In this document: positions 1-7,616 of the stretch, one piece after another
Layout of the letters: the number at the start of each line of letters is the position of its first letter
How positions within the stretch are numbered: the stretch's first letter is position 1
Assembly: GCA_003151155.1 (NCBI GenBank)
Contig: PLWX01000089.1
Location: forward strand, 30,951-63,461
Direction of reading: 5' to 3'
DNA: 32,511 nucleotides
From: Acidobacteriaceae bacterium
GTDB lineage: Bacteria > Acidobacteriota > Terriglobia > Terriglobales > Acidobacteriaceae
Notes under the pieces: generated by a model
What the model was told of the DNA's origin: nothing
What the model saw: the letters and a program-made list of their open reading frames with translations, nothing else
Database searches by the model: none
Made by a program: the position numbers and the translations under genes

Positions 1-402
1 ATCCGGAGAAAATCGTTTATAGGTCATCCTAGCGCGACGATTTTTCCGTGCACTCTCGGCGAGCGAGTTTTTCAACAGCTACAGCCCTTACCACTCACAA
101 TCCTGCCATATCGGGACTACTTTTCGTACTATCAGCCCTTCTACAGGCCTTCCTGAATAGCTATCTGGAACTATAGGCCGCTCCGGGCTAGACTCAAGCG
201 TTGCTTCACTCCTCCAACGGTTGAATCAGCTTCCTTTTTCAACTCAAAAACCTCTCCCGGTTCTCCTGTTTGCGTGTTATCGTCCCCCAACCGATTTTCT
301 CTTCGCACCCACGGGTCCTCACTCTCAATTTTTGGAGTCGCATTGTCAACTGGAGCCGTTGTCGCCCCCTCTGCGAGCGCTCGCCGCCCTATCTATCGTC
401 CC
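1..402. other. Gene-free left edge of window
   Basis: I see no convincing coding region, RNA gene or repeat here. The short open frames lack both a ribosome binding site and recognisable protein content. The segment may carry the promoter of the membrane protein that follows and the end of a gene lying to the left, but neither can be shown. Confidence 0.4.
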
Positions 403-1116
403 GTGAATCGCACCGTTGAACGCGCCTTCTTCGGCGGCATGGCGATCCTGCTCTGCGTCATCGTATTTATCGGTTTTTCGCCCACCTACTTCGGTGCCGG
501 CATGTTGCGCGCCCCTCTGCCCAGCCCGATCCTCCATGTCCACGGCGCCATCTTCACTCTCTGGATGCTGATCTACCTCACCCAGTCCGCGCTCATTCCC
601 GCCGGACGCGTGGCCTGGCATCGCTCCTTCGGGACCGTGGCTTTCTGCCTGCCGCCGATCATGATCGTCATCGGCGTCATCGCCGCCCTCGACGCCTTGC
701 ATCGCGGGGTTCAGATCGGCCCCCTCGATCCCTCCGTCTCTCTCGCTATCCCTCTCCTCGGGATCGCATGGTTTACCGTCGTAATATTCGCTGCATGGCG
801 TGACCGTCGCCGCCCCGACTCGCACAAACGCCTCATCCTCCTCGCCACCATCGCCCTTTGCGATGCCGCCCTCGGCCGCTTCCCCTGGGGCCGCACGGGA
901 CTCTCCCCCGCCGCCGGTGCCGTCACCGGCCTCGGCCTCTGCATCCTCTTGCTCGTCGCCTATGATCTGGTCGCGCTCCATCGCCTCCACCGCTCCACCC
1001 TGTGGGCCGCGCCTATCACCTTCGCCGTGGGAGCCTTCTCCGTTCCCGTCGGAATGACCTCCGCGTGGCACGCCTTCGCCGCCTTCCTCAACCATGCCAC
1101 CGGGAGATTCTTCTAA
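403..1116 (+). CDS. Conserved integral membrane protein of unknown function
   Basis: A 237-residue protein made mostly of hydrophobic helices, at roughly residues 11-28, 46-66, 76-98, 115-135, 145-160, 170-190 and 200-225. I chose the GTG at 403 because the protein from there begins directly with VNRTVERAFFGG and the first helix. The same frame is open upstream to an ATG at 274, but the added 43 residues look non-coding. Several histidines sit at helix ends (HVHGAIF near residue 46, AWHRSFG near 72), as in small haem or quinone-associated membrane proteins, but no family motif proves that. Neighbours give no hint of function. The gene is followed by a hairpin and then a convergent peptidase gene. 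I recall similar acidobacterial proteins but cannot name a function. Confidence 0.6.
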   Translation: MNRTVERAFFGGMAILLCVIVFIGFSPTYFGAGMLRAPLPSPILHVHGAIFTLWMLIYLTQSALIPAGRVAWHRSFGTVAFCLPPIMIVIGVIAALDALHRGVQIGPLDPSVSLAIPLLGIAWFTVVIFAAWRDRRRPDSHKRLILLATIALCDAALGRFPWGRTGLSPAAGAVTGLGLCILLLVAYDLVALHRLHRSTLWAAPITFAVGAFSVPVGMTSAWHAFAAFLNHATGRFF

Positions 1117-1171
1117 CCTCGGAGACCTGCTCACTCATCTACGTGTTCCCCATCACTGACCGCGTTGACTA

Positions 1172-1198
1172 GCCCCGCATAACATGCGCATGTGGGGC
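1172..1198 (+). other. Hairpin after the membrane protein gene
   Basis: The palindrome ACATGCGCATGT (1182-1193) is enclosed by GCCCC (1172-1176) and GGGGC (1194-1198), with a five-base bulge on one side. It lies 55 bases after the stop of the plus-strand gene and could end its transcript. No T-run follows, so a classical intrinsic terminator is not shown. Confidence 0.35.
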
Positions 1199-1248
1199 AT
1201 TTCCACTAGGAACCTTCGTTCTTTGAAAAGCTTGGGTTTATCGACCCG

Positions 1249-1369
1249 TAACCCCTTACGAGAGAAGATTTTAGCTATAACCCCTTTAGATAGAAGATTT
1301 TGCGTGGGGTGGGAGAGCTAAGTTCCACGCTCTCAAGATTTTGCAATTCGCGAAGGGGAGGGGGTACCC
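1249..1369 (+). repeat. Tandem 27-nt intergenic repeat with G-tract (copy A)
   Basis: Two adjacent 27-nt units start at 1249 and 1278 (period 29). Both begin TAACCCCTT and contain AGAAGATTTT. A degenerate third unit starts at 1319 and keeps TAA and AAGATTTTGC at the same spacing. Ten bases later comes GGGGAGGGGGTACCC (1355-1369), which abuts the A-run of the peptidase terminator. The unit at 1278 matches the unit at 28696 at 23 of 27 positions, so this is a dispersed family with a second locus in the window. The role is unknown. Confidence 0.6.
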
Positions 1370-1371
1370 AC

Positions 1372-1403
1372 AAAAAAAAGGCGCAGCCTCGCGAGCCGCG
1401 CCT
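1372..1403 (-). terminator. Intrinsic terminator of the S10 peptidase gene
   Basis: On the minus strand AGGCGC (1403-1398) and GCGCCT (1384-1379) pair around a GC-rich loop that contains the palindrome CTCGCGAG, and eight T residues follow (1379-1372). It begins 17 bases after the peptidase stop codon. Confidence 0.8.
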
Positions 1404-1419
1404 CTCATAAACAAATTAT

Positions 1420-3096
1420 TTATCGAGCAGTTGTCTGATCGAGGAAGCTTTCAAAGTCTTTCCGCATTTTTGTCAGTCCGTCCATCGGCAAATACACCAT
1501 GTGACCCGCCGCATACTTCGCGTACGAGATGTTTTTGCGATATTCCGGCAGCAAATCGAGATGATTCATCGTGTAATCGGCGGCAAAAAACGGCGTTGCC
1601 AGATCGTAATCGCCCTCCATCACCAGCACTTTTAAGTAAGGATCTTTCACGATCGCCGCCCGCAGCGCCGTTGCCGTGTCGGGGAAACCTTCCACCGCCG
1701 ATCCCCACTCCCACTGGAACGGGCCACCGCCGCGCTGTCCCGGTTCGCTCGCCCCGCCCATATCGCGTGCCGATACATAGTAGGGAACATCGGTCTTGTA
1801 GCCGAGTTCGCGCCGCAGATAGTCATTGAACATCGCCGTGTACGGCGGGCTGGTCGCCGAACTCGTCGGATCGTAGAACGGCGTATCCAGCAGTCCATTC
1901 GGATCAGGCCCCGTGTACCGCCCATCCAACCGCCCGACGCGGAGTTTCTGATCGATCAGCAAATTGTGGGTGAAACCCAGCACGTCAATCCGCAGATTTG
2001 CCTGCTCGATGAAGTCCTTCTTCAGCCCCGTGTACTTCGCCAGCTGGTCCACGATGTGCGCCCGCTGCTCGGGCGTAAGCGCGTCACCCGCCTCCAGCGC
2101 CTGCGCATACTCCGTCGACGCCCAATGCTCCACTTCTTCCTTCGTCTTCTGCAGGTCCTGCATCAACTCCGGCGCCAGCTTCTTGTGATAGCCCGCGATC
2201 ATCGTGTACGTCGGCAGCGTGAGTTCATACGCCAGATCGTTCCCCTTGCTGAACTCCAGGGTCTCGAAGTTCAGCACCTCCGACAGCAGCACGATGCCAT
2301 TGAACGCAATGCCACGGTCGATCAGGTAGCCCGAAACTCCCGCCGCGCGCGTCGTTCCATAGCTCTCGCCAAACAGGTAAAGCGGCGAAGCCCAGCGATC
2401 GTTGCGCGTGATGTACAGCCGTATGAACTCCCCGAACGCTTCAATGTCGCCCTTCACGCTCCAGAAGTGCTTGCCCTTTTCCAGGTCCGCCGGCCGGCTG
2501 AATCCCGTTCCGATCGCGTCAATCATCACGATGTCGGTCTTCTCAAGTGGCGTCCCCGGATTGTCGATAAGGTGATAAGGCGACGGCGGCATCATCCCGT
2601 CCGGCTGCAACGCCACGCGCTTCGGTCCCAGCGCGCCCATGTGCAGCCAGATCGAAGCCGATCCCGGCCCACCGTTGAACGCAAAGGTCACCGGGCGCCT
2701 CGCCGGGTCCTGCCCGTCCACCGTGTAGGCGACGTAGAACATCTCGGCGTCGATGTTGCCGCTGATGTCTTTGACCGGCAGCCGTCCCGCGGTGGCGGTA
2801 TAACGCAGCGGCCTACCGTTCACCGATGTCTCGTGATGGGTGACTACCGGGGCCGCCTCGGTCATGTCCCACTTCACCCCCTTTGCCGGCGCCGGACCTT
2901 CAGTGCCCTGCGTTCGCGGTGTCGATTCCTCACGCGGGGGGCGTGCCTCGTCCGGGGTGGCGGGGGCTTTACTGGAAATGGCGTCAGAAGGCGAACTCTT
3001 TTCGACTTGCGGCTTGGGAGGATTTTTCTGTTGCGCTACGGCCAGCGATCCGAAGATCGCGCAACACAAGACAAGATTTAGCGAGAACTGCTTCAT
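1420..3096 (-). CDS. Secreted serine carboxypeptidase, family S10
   Basis: A 558-residue exported peptidase of the S10 (carboxypeptidase Y-like) family, which removes C-terminal residues from peptides using a Ser-Asp-His triad. Visible motifs are NGGPGSAS at 141-148 (oxyanion-hole region), GESYGTT with nucleophile Ser245, EGDYDLATPF carrying the likely Asp, and AAGHMVY near the C-terminus with the His. The start at 3096 is preceded by AGGAG and opens with a signal peptide ending near LAVAQQ. The same frame is open 49 codons further upstream, but that stretch is arginine-rich and lacks a ribosome site. A charged, proline-rich linker (about 24-75) precedes the catalytic domain. The gene stands alone between a terminator and a divergent binding-protein gene. 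It probably works in the periplasm or outside the cell in peptide scavenging. The family call is secure and the substrate is not. Confidence 0.93.
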   Translation of the reverse strand: MKQFSLNLVLCCAIFGSLAVAQQKNPPKPQVEKSSPSDAISSKAPATPDEARPPREESTPRTQGTEGPAPAKGVKWDMTEAAPVVTHHETSVNGRPLRYTATAGRLPVKDISGNIDAEMFYVAYTVDGQDPARRPVTFAFNGGPGSASIWLHMGALGPKRVALQPDGMMPPSPYHLIDNPGTPLEKTDIVMIDAIGTGFSRPADLEKGKHFWSVKGDIEAFGEFIRLYITRNDRWASPLYLFGESYGTTRAAGVSGYLIDRGIAFNGIVLLSEVLNFETLEFSKGNDLAYELTLPTYTMIAGYHKKLAPELMQDLQKTKEEVEHWASTEYAQALEAGDALTPEQRAHIVDQLAKYTGLKKDFIEQANLRIDVLGFTHNLLIDQKLRVGRLDGRYTGPDPNGLLDTPFYDPTSSATSPPYTAMFNDYLRRELGYKTDVPYYVSARDMGGASEPGQRGGGPFQWEWGSAVEGFPDTATALRAAIVKDPYLKVLVMEGDYDLATPFFAADYTMNHLDLLPEYRKNISYAKYAAGHMVYLPMDGLTKMRKDFESFLDQTTAR

Positions 3097-3311
3097 CGAC
3101 AACTCCTGCTTCAGGGATAAAACGCGACGTTGTCTTAAAAGTCGTCGCGGTAGAAATCGCAACGATTGTAATGCCCATCTCCGTTCCGAACGACGATCGC
3201 CGGGCAAAATGGCCATTTTATTGGGCGAGTGAACATGACGCATGGCAAATAAAGGGTGCGTAGAGCAATGCCTCTCGCTACGATATGAAAGGAAGCAGGT
3301 TCAAAGCGCAC

Positions 3312-4211
3312 ATGAAGAAGCTCAGTATCGTCCTATCTCTCACCACGCGGGATAACGATTACCAAGCCGAACAAGCCAAGGCCGCCGAGGACGCCGCGCG
3401 CCGCCTTAATGTCGACCTGCAGATTGTTGACGCCCAGAACGACGCCGGCCTCCAGAGCCAGCAGCTTTTGAAATATGTGCAGTCGCCCGTGGATCAGCGC
3501 CCGAATGCCATCGTCTTCGAACCGGTCGGCACTCCGCTAGCCCAGGTCGCTCGCGCCGCGGCCGCCGCCGGCATCGGATGGGTGGTGCTCAATCGCGAGG
3601 TCGACTATCTCGCCGGCCTCCGTCGCTCCTTCACCGTTCCGCTCTTCGCCATCAGTTCCAATCACGAAGACGTCGGCAGGATTCAAGGCCGTCAAATGGC
3701 AGCTCTTCTCCCCACTGGTGGCACCGCTCTCTACATTCAGGGCCCCTCCGGGAGTGACGCCGCGCAACAGCGCACCAACGGCATGACGGAAACGAAACCG
3801 CAGAATGTCCAGGTCCGTGCCGTGAAAGCGCAATGGACGGAAAGCAGCGCTCACCAGACGGTGAGTTCGTGGTTGCGTCTCTCCATCGCCAAAGACCTAG
3901 GCATCTCGTTGGTCGCCGCTCAGGATGATTCGATGGCCCTCGGTGCGCGCAAGGCATTTGAAGAAATGGAGGGTGAGAACCGCGAGCGCTGGCTCCGCAT
4001 GCCCTTCCTGGGTTGCGATGGCATCCCGGCCACCGGTCAACTCTGGGTGCGCCAGGGATTGCTCGCCGCCACCGTCGTCATCCCTCCGAACGCAGACTTA
4101 GCGATCGAGATGCTTGCCAAAGCGCTACAGCACGGCACGCAACCCGTCGAGCGCACTCTTACCAGACCGACTTCGTATCCACCGATGGAATCTTTAAGCG
4201 CGAGACGATAG
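3312..4211 (+). CDS. Sugar-binding-protein-like (Peripla_BP_4) protein without signal peptide
   Basis: A protein of about 299 residues with the type I periplasmic binding protein fold, as in ABC transporter sugar receptors and LacI effector domains. Landmarks are the N-terminal strand KLSIVLSLTTRDNDYQ, a helix EQAKAAEDAARRLNVDL, IVFEPVGTPLAQVARAAAAAGI, WVVLNREVDYL, and LVAAQDDSMALGARKAFEEM. There is no signal peptide, lipobox or DNA-binding head, which is unusual for the family and suggests a cytoplasmic sensor-like role. An earlier in-frame ATG at 3285 would add nine residues. I prefer 3312 because the fold starts there and a TACGAT promoter-like hexamer ends right before 3285. No permease or ATPase gene is adjacent. 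The ligand is unknown. Confidence 0.75.
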   Translation: MKKLSIVLSLTTRDNDYQAEQAKAAEDAARRLNVDLQIVDAQNDAGLQSQQLLKYVQSPVDQRPNAIVFEPVGTPLAQVARAAAAAGIGWVVLNREVDYLAGLRRSFTVPLFAISSNHEDVGRIQGRQMAALLPTGGTALYIQGPSGSDAAQQRTNGMTETKPQNVQVRAVKAQWTESSAHQTVSSWLRLSIAKDLGISLVAAQDDSMALGARKAFEEMEGENRERWLRMPFLGCDGIPATGQLWVRQGLLAATVVIPPNADLAIEMLAKALQHGTQPVERTLTRPTSYPPMESLSARR

Positions 4212-4408
4212 AGCGACGTCGCGTCGTTCCGCTGTCAACCTTCACCGACAGCAATCCAACACTGTCAATGCCCGCCCTGGCTGCCAGTCGACGACGTGCG
4301 CGATGCTGTGGACCCCAGTGGCGCCGATATTTCGACCGCTCACGCGTCAATCTCTCCGTTTGACGAAGGTATGATTGACCTCGAATTTCATCCCCCTTAC
4401 ACTCCTAA

Positions 4409-4438
4409 TTGAAATTGAAATTCATTTTCAATTACTAC
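4409..4438 (+). promoter_or_regulatory. Promoter overlapped by a Fur-like operator
   Basis: TTGAAA (4409-4414) and TACTAC (4433-4438) form a possible sigma-70 promoter with an 18-bp spacer. Bases 4411-4429 (GAAATTGAAATTCATTTTC) match the 19-bp consensus Fur box at 14 of 19 positions and are flanked by an inverted repeat (AATTGAAA and TTTCAATT). The predicted transcript would begin near 4445, just before AGGA and the GTG start at 4457. This suggests metal-dependent repression of the next two genes. A Fur-family relative such as Zur or PerR could bind instead. Confidence 0.45.
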
Positions 4439-4456
4439 GAGTACTAGGATTCTCCC

Positions 4457-5311
4457 GTGTTTTGCAAGCCCTTGTTCTACTGGCTGTCTGCTTTTGCGCT
4501 CCTCTTCCTGATTTGCACCTCTGCCGGCGCACAGGAAACTTATTTCGTCACCTACTCTCACCAGTTGGAAGAACCCGGCAACCTCGAAATCGAAAGCAAG
4601 ACCGTCGGCGGCTCTCCCAAGGGCGGCAGTGGATTTGTCGCCAACGCATTCGAATTCGAATACGGAGTCAAAGGCTGGTGGACGACAGAACTTTATCTCG
4701 ATGGTCAGTCTACCGTCGGCGAGAGCACCGTCTTCACCGGATGGCGCTGGGAAAATCGTTTTCGTCCTCTCCCCCGAGAACATTGGATCAACCCTGTCCT
4801 CTACATGGAATTCGAAGACACCAATGGCGCCGACAAGACCCTGCTAGAAGTCGTCGGGCACGATGTGCGCGACGACTTCCTCGGCCGCAACGATCGCAGC
4901 GAGCGTGCTCGCGAAGCTGAACTGAAATTAATTCTCTCCAGCGATTTCAAAGGTTGGAACGCCTCCGAGAACCTGATCTTCGAAAAGAACCTCAGCAATG
5001 AGCCATGGGAGTTCGGCTACTCCGTTGGAATAAGCCGGCCTTTCGCCCTTGCAGCGAGCGTCCAGTCCTGTACCCTGTGTCGCGAGAATCTCGCTCTCGG
5101 CGCCGAATTGTATGGCGGCCTCGGCGACCGCTACACTCCAGGCCTGCACGACACCTCACATTACGTCGCGCCGGTTCTCGCATGGGCCATGCCGAGTGGA
5201 ACCACGATGAAGTTCTCTCCTTCGTTTGGTCTCAACGACAACAGCCACGGATTCCTGATGCGCTTTGGCATTTCCTACGAAATCGGCCAGATCTTTCACC
5301 GGAGCCGATAG
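4457..5311 (+). CDS. Exported protein, probable outer-membrane beta-barrel, unknown function
   Basis: A 284-residue protein with a clear signal peptide (about 1-25, hydrophobic WLSAFALLFLICTSAGA, cleavage before QETYF). The rest alternates aromatic and polar residues in short strands, for example EFEYGVKGWWTTELYLDGQ, WEFGYSVGISRPFALAAS and GFLMRFGISYEIGQIF, and ends close to an aromatic strand, which is typical of outer-membrane barrels. I do not recognise a named family. The start is GTG with AGGA eight bases upstream (4446-4449). The cytochrome c gene begins two bases after its stop, so the two are almost certainly co-transcribed and may share an electron-transfer or metal-related task. A Fur-like site overlaps the promoter. 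A CTLC stretch in the sequence is not a haem motif. Confidence 0.7.
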   Translation: MFCKPLFYWLSAFALLFLICTSAGAQETYFVTYSHQLEEPGNLEIESKTVGGSPKGGSGFVANAFEFEYGVKGWWTTELYLDGQSTVGESTVFTGWRWENRFRPLPREHWINPVLYMEFEDTNGADKTLLEVVGHDVRDDFLGRNDRSERAREAELKLILSSDFKGWNASENLIFEKNLSNEPWEFGYSVGISRPFALAASVQSCTLCRENLALGAELYGGLGDRYTPGLHDTSHYVAPVLAWAMPSGTTMKFSPSFGLNDNSHGFLMRFGISYEIGQIFHRSR

Positions 5312-5313
5312 TC

Positions 5314-5709
5314 ATGAGCTCACGATCGTTTCTCATCGCGTTTCTCTTTGCCGCCTCGATGTTATGTTTCGCTTACGCCGGCGACGGCAAGTGGTTGATG
5401 CACGTTCCCGACAGGGACCGGACTCGCATTAATCCGTACGTCTCAAACGCCGACGCGCGTGCAGCCGGTGCAAAGCTCTTCGCGCGTCATTGTGCTGAGT
5501 GTCATGGCTCGGATGCCGCAGGATTGCACGGACATCCCGCACTCGTCTCCGCTCGCATCCGTCATGCCAGCGACGGCGAGTTGCAATGGCTCCTGCGCAA
5601 CGGCAGCCTGCGCAAAGGCATGCCTTCGTGGAGTTCTCTTCCAGAGCAACAGCGCTGGCAGATCATCACTTACCTGCGAGAGTTGCAGCAGACTACGCCG
5701 CAGCCGTAG
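5314..5709 (+). CDS. Single-haem c-type cytochrome
   Basis: A 131-residue exported class I cytochrome c. It has an N-terminal signal peptide (SFLIAFLFAASMLCFAYAG), one covalent haem site CAECH near residue 60, and a likely distal methionine ligand in KGMPSW. It ends with the helix QRWQIITYLRELQ expected for this fold. The ATG at 5314 is chosen over upstream in-frame codons because the signal peptide starts there and GGAG lies at 5301-5304. The spacing from the upstream exported-protein gene is two bases, indicating an operon. It probably shuttles electrons in the periplasm. The stop lies six bases from the stop of the convergent kdpE-like gene, so there is no room for a separate terminator. 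Confidence 0.9.
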   Translation: MSSRSFLIAFLFAASMLCFAYAGDGKWLMHVPDRDRTRINPYVSNADARAAGAKLFARHCAECHGSDAAGLHGHPALVSARIRHASDGELQWLLRNGSLRKGMPSWSSLPEQQRWQIITYLRELQQTTPQP

Positions 5710-5715
5710 ACGCCG

Positions 5716-6447
5716 TCACATTCCGGATTCATCTTCGCGGGCGTTTTCGCCTTCCGGCTCGAAGCGATATCCGATCCAAGGTTCGGTCTGCAAGTATTTG
5801 GGCTTAGCCGCGTCGCTCTCGATCTTCTTGCGCAATTGGCCGACGAACACGCGCAGATACTCGGGTTGCTCCGCACTATTCGGACCCCACACCGCGCTCA
5901 AGATGGTGCGGTGTGGAATCACCCGGCCCGGATGTCGCGCGAAATACACCAGCAGGTCAAATTCTTTCGGGGTGAGCTTAACCTCCCGGTTCGAGACTCG
6001 CACCGTGTGCGCATCGAGATCGATTTGAAATTCGCCTGCCGCAATCACTCCGCCAGTCTGCTTTTCTTCGACGGGAACACGCCGTAGGGCAGCTCGCACC
6101 CGAGCCAGCAGTTCATTGATGCCGAACGGCTTCGTCACATAGTCGTCGGCTCCAGCATCCAGCGCTTGCACCTTTGAGCGTTCTTCCCCTCGCACCGAAA
6201 GCACAATGATCGGTATCCGCGAACGGACCCGCACCCGACGCGTCAGCTCCAACCCATCCATCGACGGCATGGAAAGATCGGTGATCAGCAGGTCCGCCGG
6301 CCAGTCTTTCAACAGGTCGATCGCCGATTCCCCATCGTTGGCCACGCGGATCTCGTAACCATGCGAACTGAGCGTGGTGCGCAGCACCCGCGTGATCTGC
6401 GGTTCGTCGTCGACGACAAGAATGCGGCGATGCGGAAGATTATTCAT
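5716..6447 (-). CDS. kdpE: KdpE-like OmpR-family response regulator
   Basis: A 243-residue two-component regulator. The N-terminal receiver domain starts RRILVVDDEPQITRVL, with the phospho-acceptor Asp in DLLITDLSMPSMDGLEL and the conserved Lys in DDYVTKPFG. The C-terminal winged helix contains LTPKEFDLLVYFARHPGRV and EYLRVFVGQLRKKIE, the latter closely resembling KdpE. Its ATG overlaps the stop of the upstream KdpD N-terminal gene by four bases (ATGA), so translation is coupled. KdpE in other bacteria activates the high-affinity potassium pump operon kdpFABC, which is not in this window, so its targets here are unknown. The KdpE assignment rests on sequence and on the KdpD neighbours. Confidence 0.88.
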   Translation of the reverse strand: MNNLPHRRILVVDDEPQITRVLRTTLSSHGYEIRVANDGESAIDLLKDWPADLLITDLSMPSMDGLELTRRVRVRSRIPIIVLSVRGEERSKVQALDAGADDYVTKPFGINELLARVRAALRRVPVEEKQTGGVIAAGEFQIDLDAHTVRVSNREVKLTPKEFDLLVYFARHPGRVIPHRTILSAVWGPNSAEQPEYLRVFVGQLRKKIESDAAKPKYLQTEPWIGYRFEPEGENAREDESGM

Positions 6448-7562
6448 GATTGTTGGGTCACGATGTGCACGTCTACTGGCGGCGCATCCCTCAGGAACTT
6501 GTGGATCGCCGACATATAAAGGTACCGCCTCCAACTGTTTTGCGGTGAACGCCCGAAAATCACTTGCGTAATGTGATGTTCGCGGACAAACTGCGCCACC
6601 GGTTCCGCAACTGTCTTTCCTTTTAAGCGTACGACCTTGCCTTGCAGGTTTTCTGCAAACCGCACGTTCGCATTCAGCGTCCGTTGTCGATCCGGCGCTT
6701 CATCGGCGCCGATATCCACGTACACCACATGAAGTTCGCCATCAATCGCCTGCGCCATGCGCGCGCCGCGTGCGATCAGGTACTGAGCCGTCGGGTTCGA
6801 ACTGATGCACACCGCGATCCGTTCGCGTACCCCCGGATTCCGTTCAATGTGTTCCTTATCAAGATACGCTTCCAATCCGCGGTCCACCGTCTGCGCCACC
6901 TGACGCAACGCAAGTTCGCGCAGCGCGATGAGGTTCCCGGGGCGGAAGAAGTTGCTGAGCGCTTTTTCCGCGCGATCGAGTGGATAAATATCCCCGCGAC
7001 GCATTCGGTTTTGCAGTGCTTCTGGCGTGAGGTCGGCCAGCACGATCTCATCCACACGATGCATCACCCAGTCCGGCACCGTTTCGCGAACCTGGATCCC
7101 AGTCACCGTCAGCACCGTCGGGGTCAGGCTTTCCATGTGCTGAATGTTCATCGTTGAGAGCACTGTAATCCCGGCGTCCAGCACTTCCATAACATCCTGG
7201 TAACGTTTGGGATTCTTGCTCCCTTCAATATTCGTATGTGCCAGCTCATCGATCAGAACAATCGCTGGCTTGCGCGCAAGGATGGCGTCCACATCCATCT
7301 CGTCGAATTGCGTACCTTTATAAGTCAGTTGCCGTCGGGGAACCGTTTCCAGGCGCGACAACAACTCCATCACGCCCTTGCGTCCGTGCGTTTCCACTAC
7401 GCCGATCACCACGTCTTCGCCGCGGCTGTGGCGACGAATCGCCTCGCTCAGCATGCTGAACGTCTTGCCCACGCCCGGCGCATAGCCGAGGAACAGCTTA
7501 AAGATTGCACGTTCCTTCGCCGTGTGGGTTTCTTCCAACCACTGTTCGGGCGTCTTCGGCAT
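6444..7562 (-). CDS. kdpD: KdpD N-terminal half: KdpD sensor domain plus Usp domain, no kinase
   Basis: A 372-residue cytoplasmic protein equal to the front half of KdpD. Residues about 20-230 form the KdpD domain, with Walker A GYAPGVGKTFSM, Walker B-like VLIDELAHTN and the conserved MNIQHMESL. Residues about 245-370 are a universal stress protein domain (RIAVCISSNPTAQYL to PVDVHIVTQQS, with VIFGRSPQNSWRR). There is no membrane segment and no kinase domain. Those parts are encoded by the divergent gene starting at 7617. The lengths, 372 plus 480, together approximate one full-size KdpD. The ATG at 7562 begins MPKTPEQWL, typical of KdpD N-termini. In known KdpD this region binds nucleotides and tunes kinase and phosphatase activity, so it probably acts in trans on the separate kinase. 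Confidence 0.9.
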   Translation of the reverse strand: MPKTPEQWLEETHTAKERAIFKLFLGYAPGVGKTFSMLSEAIRRHSRGEDVVIGVVETHGRKGVMELLSRLETVPRRQLTYKGTQFDEMDVDAILARKPAIVLIDELAHTNIEGSKNPKRYQDVMEVLDAGITVLSTMNIQHMESLTPTVLTVTGIQVRETVPDWVMHRVDEIVLADLTPEALQNRMRRGDIYPLDRAEKALSNFFRPGNLIALRELALRQVAQTVDRGLEAYLDKEHIERNPGVRERIAVCISSNPTAQYLIARGARMAQAIDGELHVVYVDIGADEAPDRQRTLNANVRFAENLQGKVVRLKGKTVAEPVAQFVREHHITQVIFGRSPQNSWRRYLYMSAIHKFLRDAPPVDVHIVTQQS

Positions 7563-7604
7563 GGTTGTATTGTTGCGCGACTCCTATAGGCTTGTCGAAC
7601 AGAC

Positions 7605-7610
7605 TACAAT
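7605..7610 (+). promoter_or_regulatory. -10 hexamer for a leaderless kinase transcript
   Basis: TACAAT lies exactly six bases before the GTG at 7617 in the 54-bp gap between the two divergent KdpD halves. A start site seven bases after a -10 element would fall on the GTG itself, giving a leaderless mRNA. No Shine-Dalgarno sequence is present. On the other strand TATAGG (7587-7582) may serve the KdpD N-terminal gene. Confidence 0.4.
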
Positions 7611-7616
7611 TCTCGC

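Noticed and set aside
346-1134. Minus-strand open frame of 262 codons opposite the first membrane protein
   Set aside because: Its Gly/Glu/Asp-rich sequence has no fold-like pattern, and the plus-strand frame has clear membrane helices.
1249-1345. CRISPR array
   Set aside because: The 27-nt units are nearly adjacent (2-3 bases between), diverged from one another, and there are no spacers or cas genes.
4013-4363. Frameshifted continuation of the sugar-binding-protein gene in another frame
   Set aside because: The main frame ends naturally with a plausible C-terminus (TSYPPMESLSARR), and the other frame is arginine-rich without homology.
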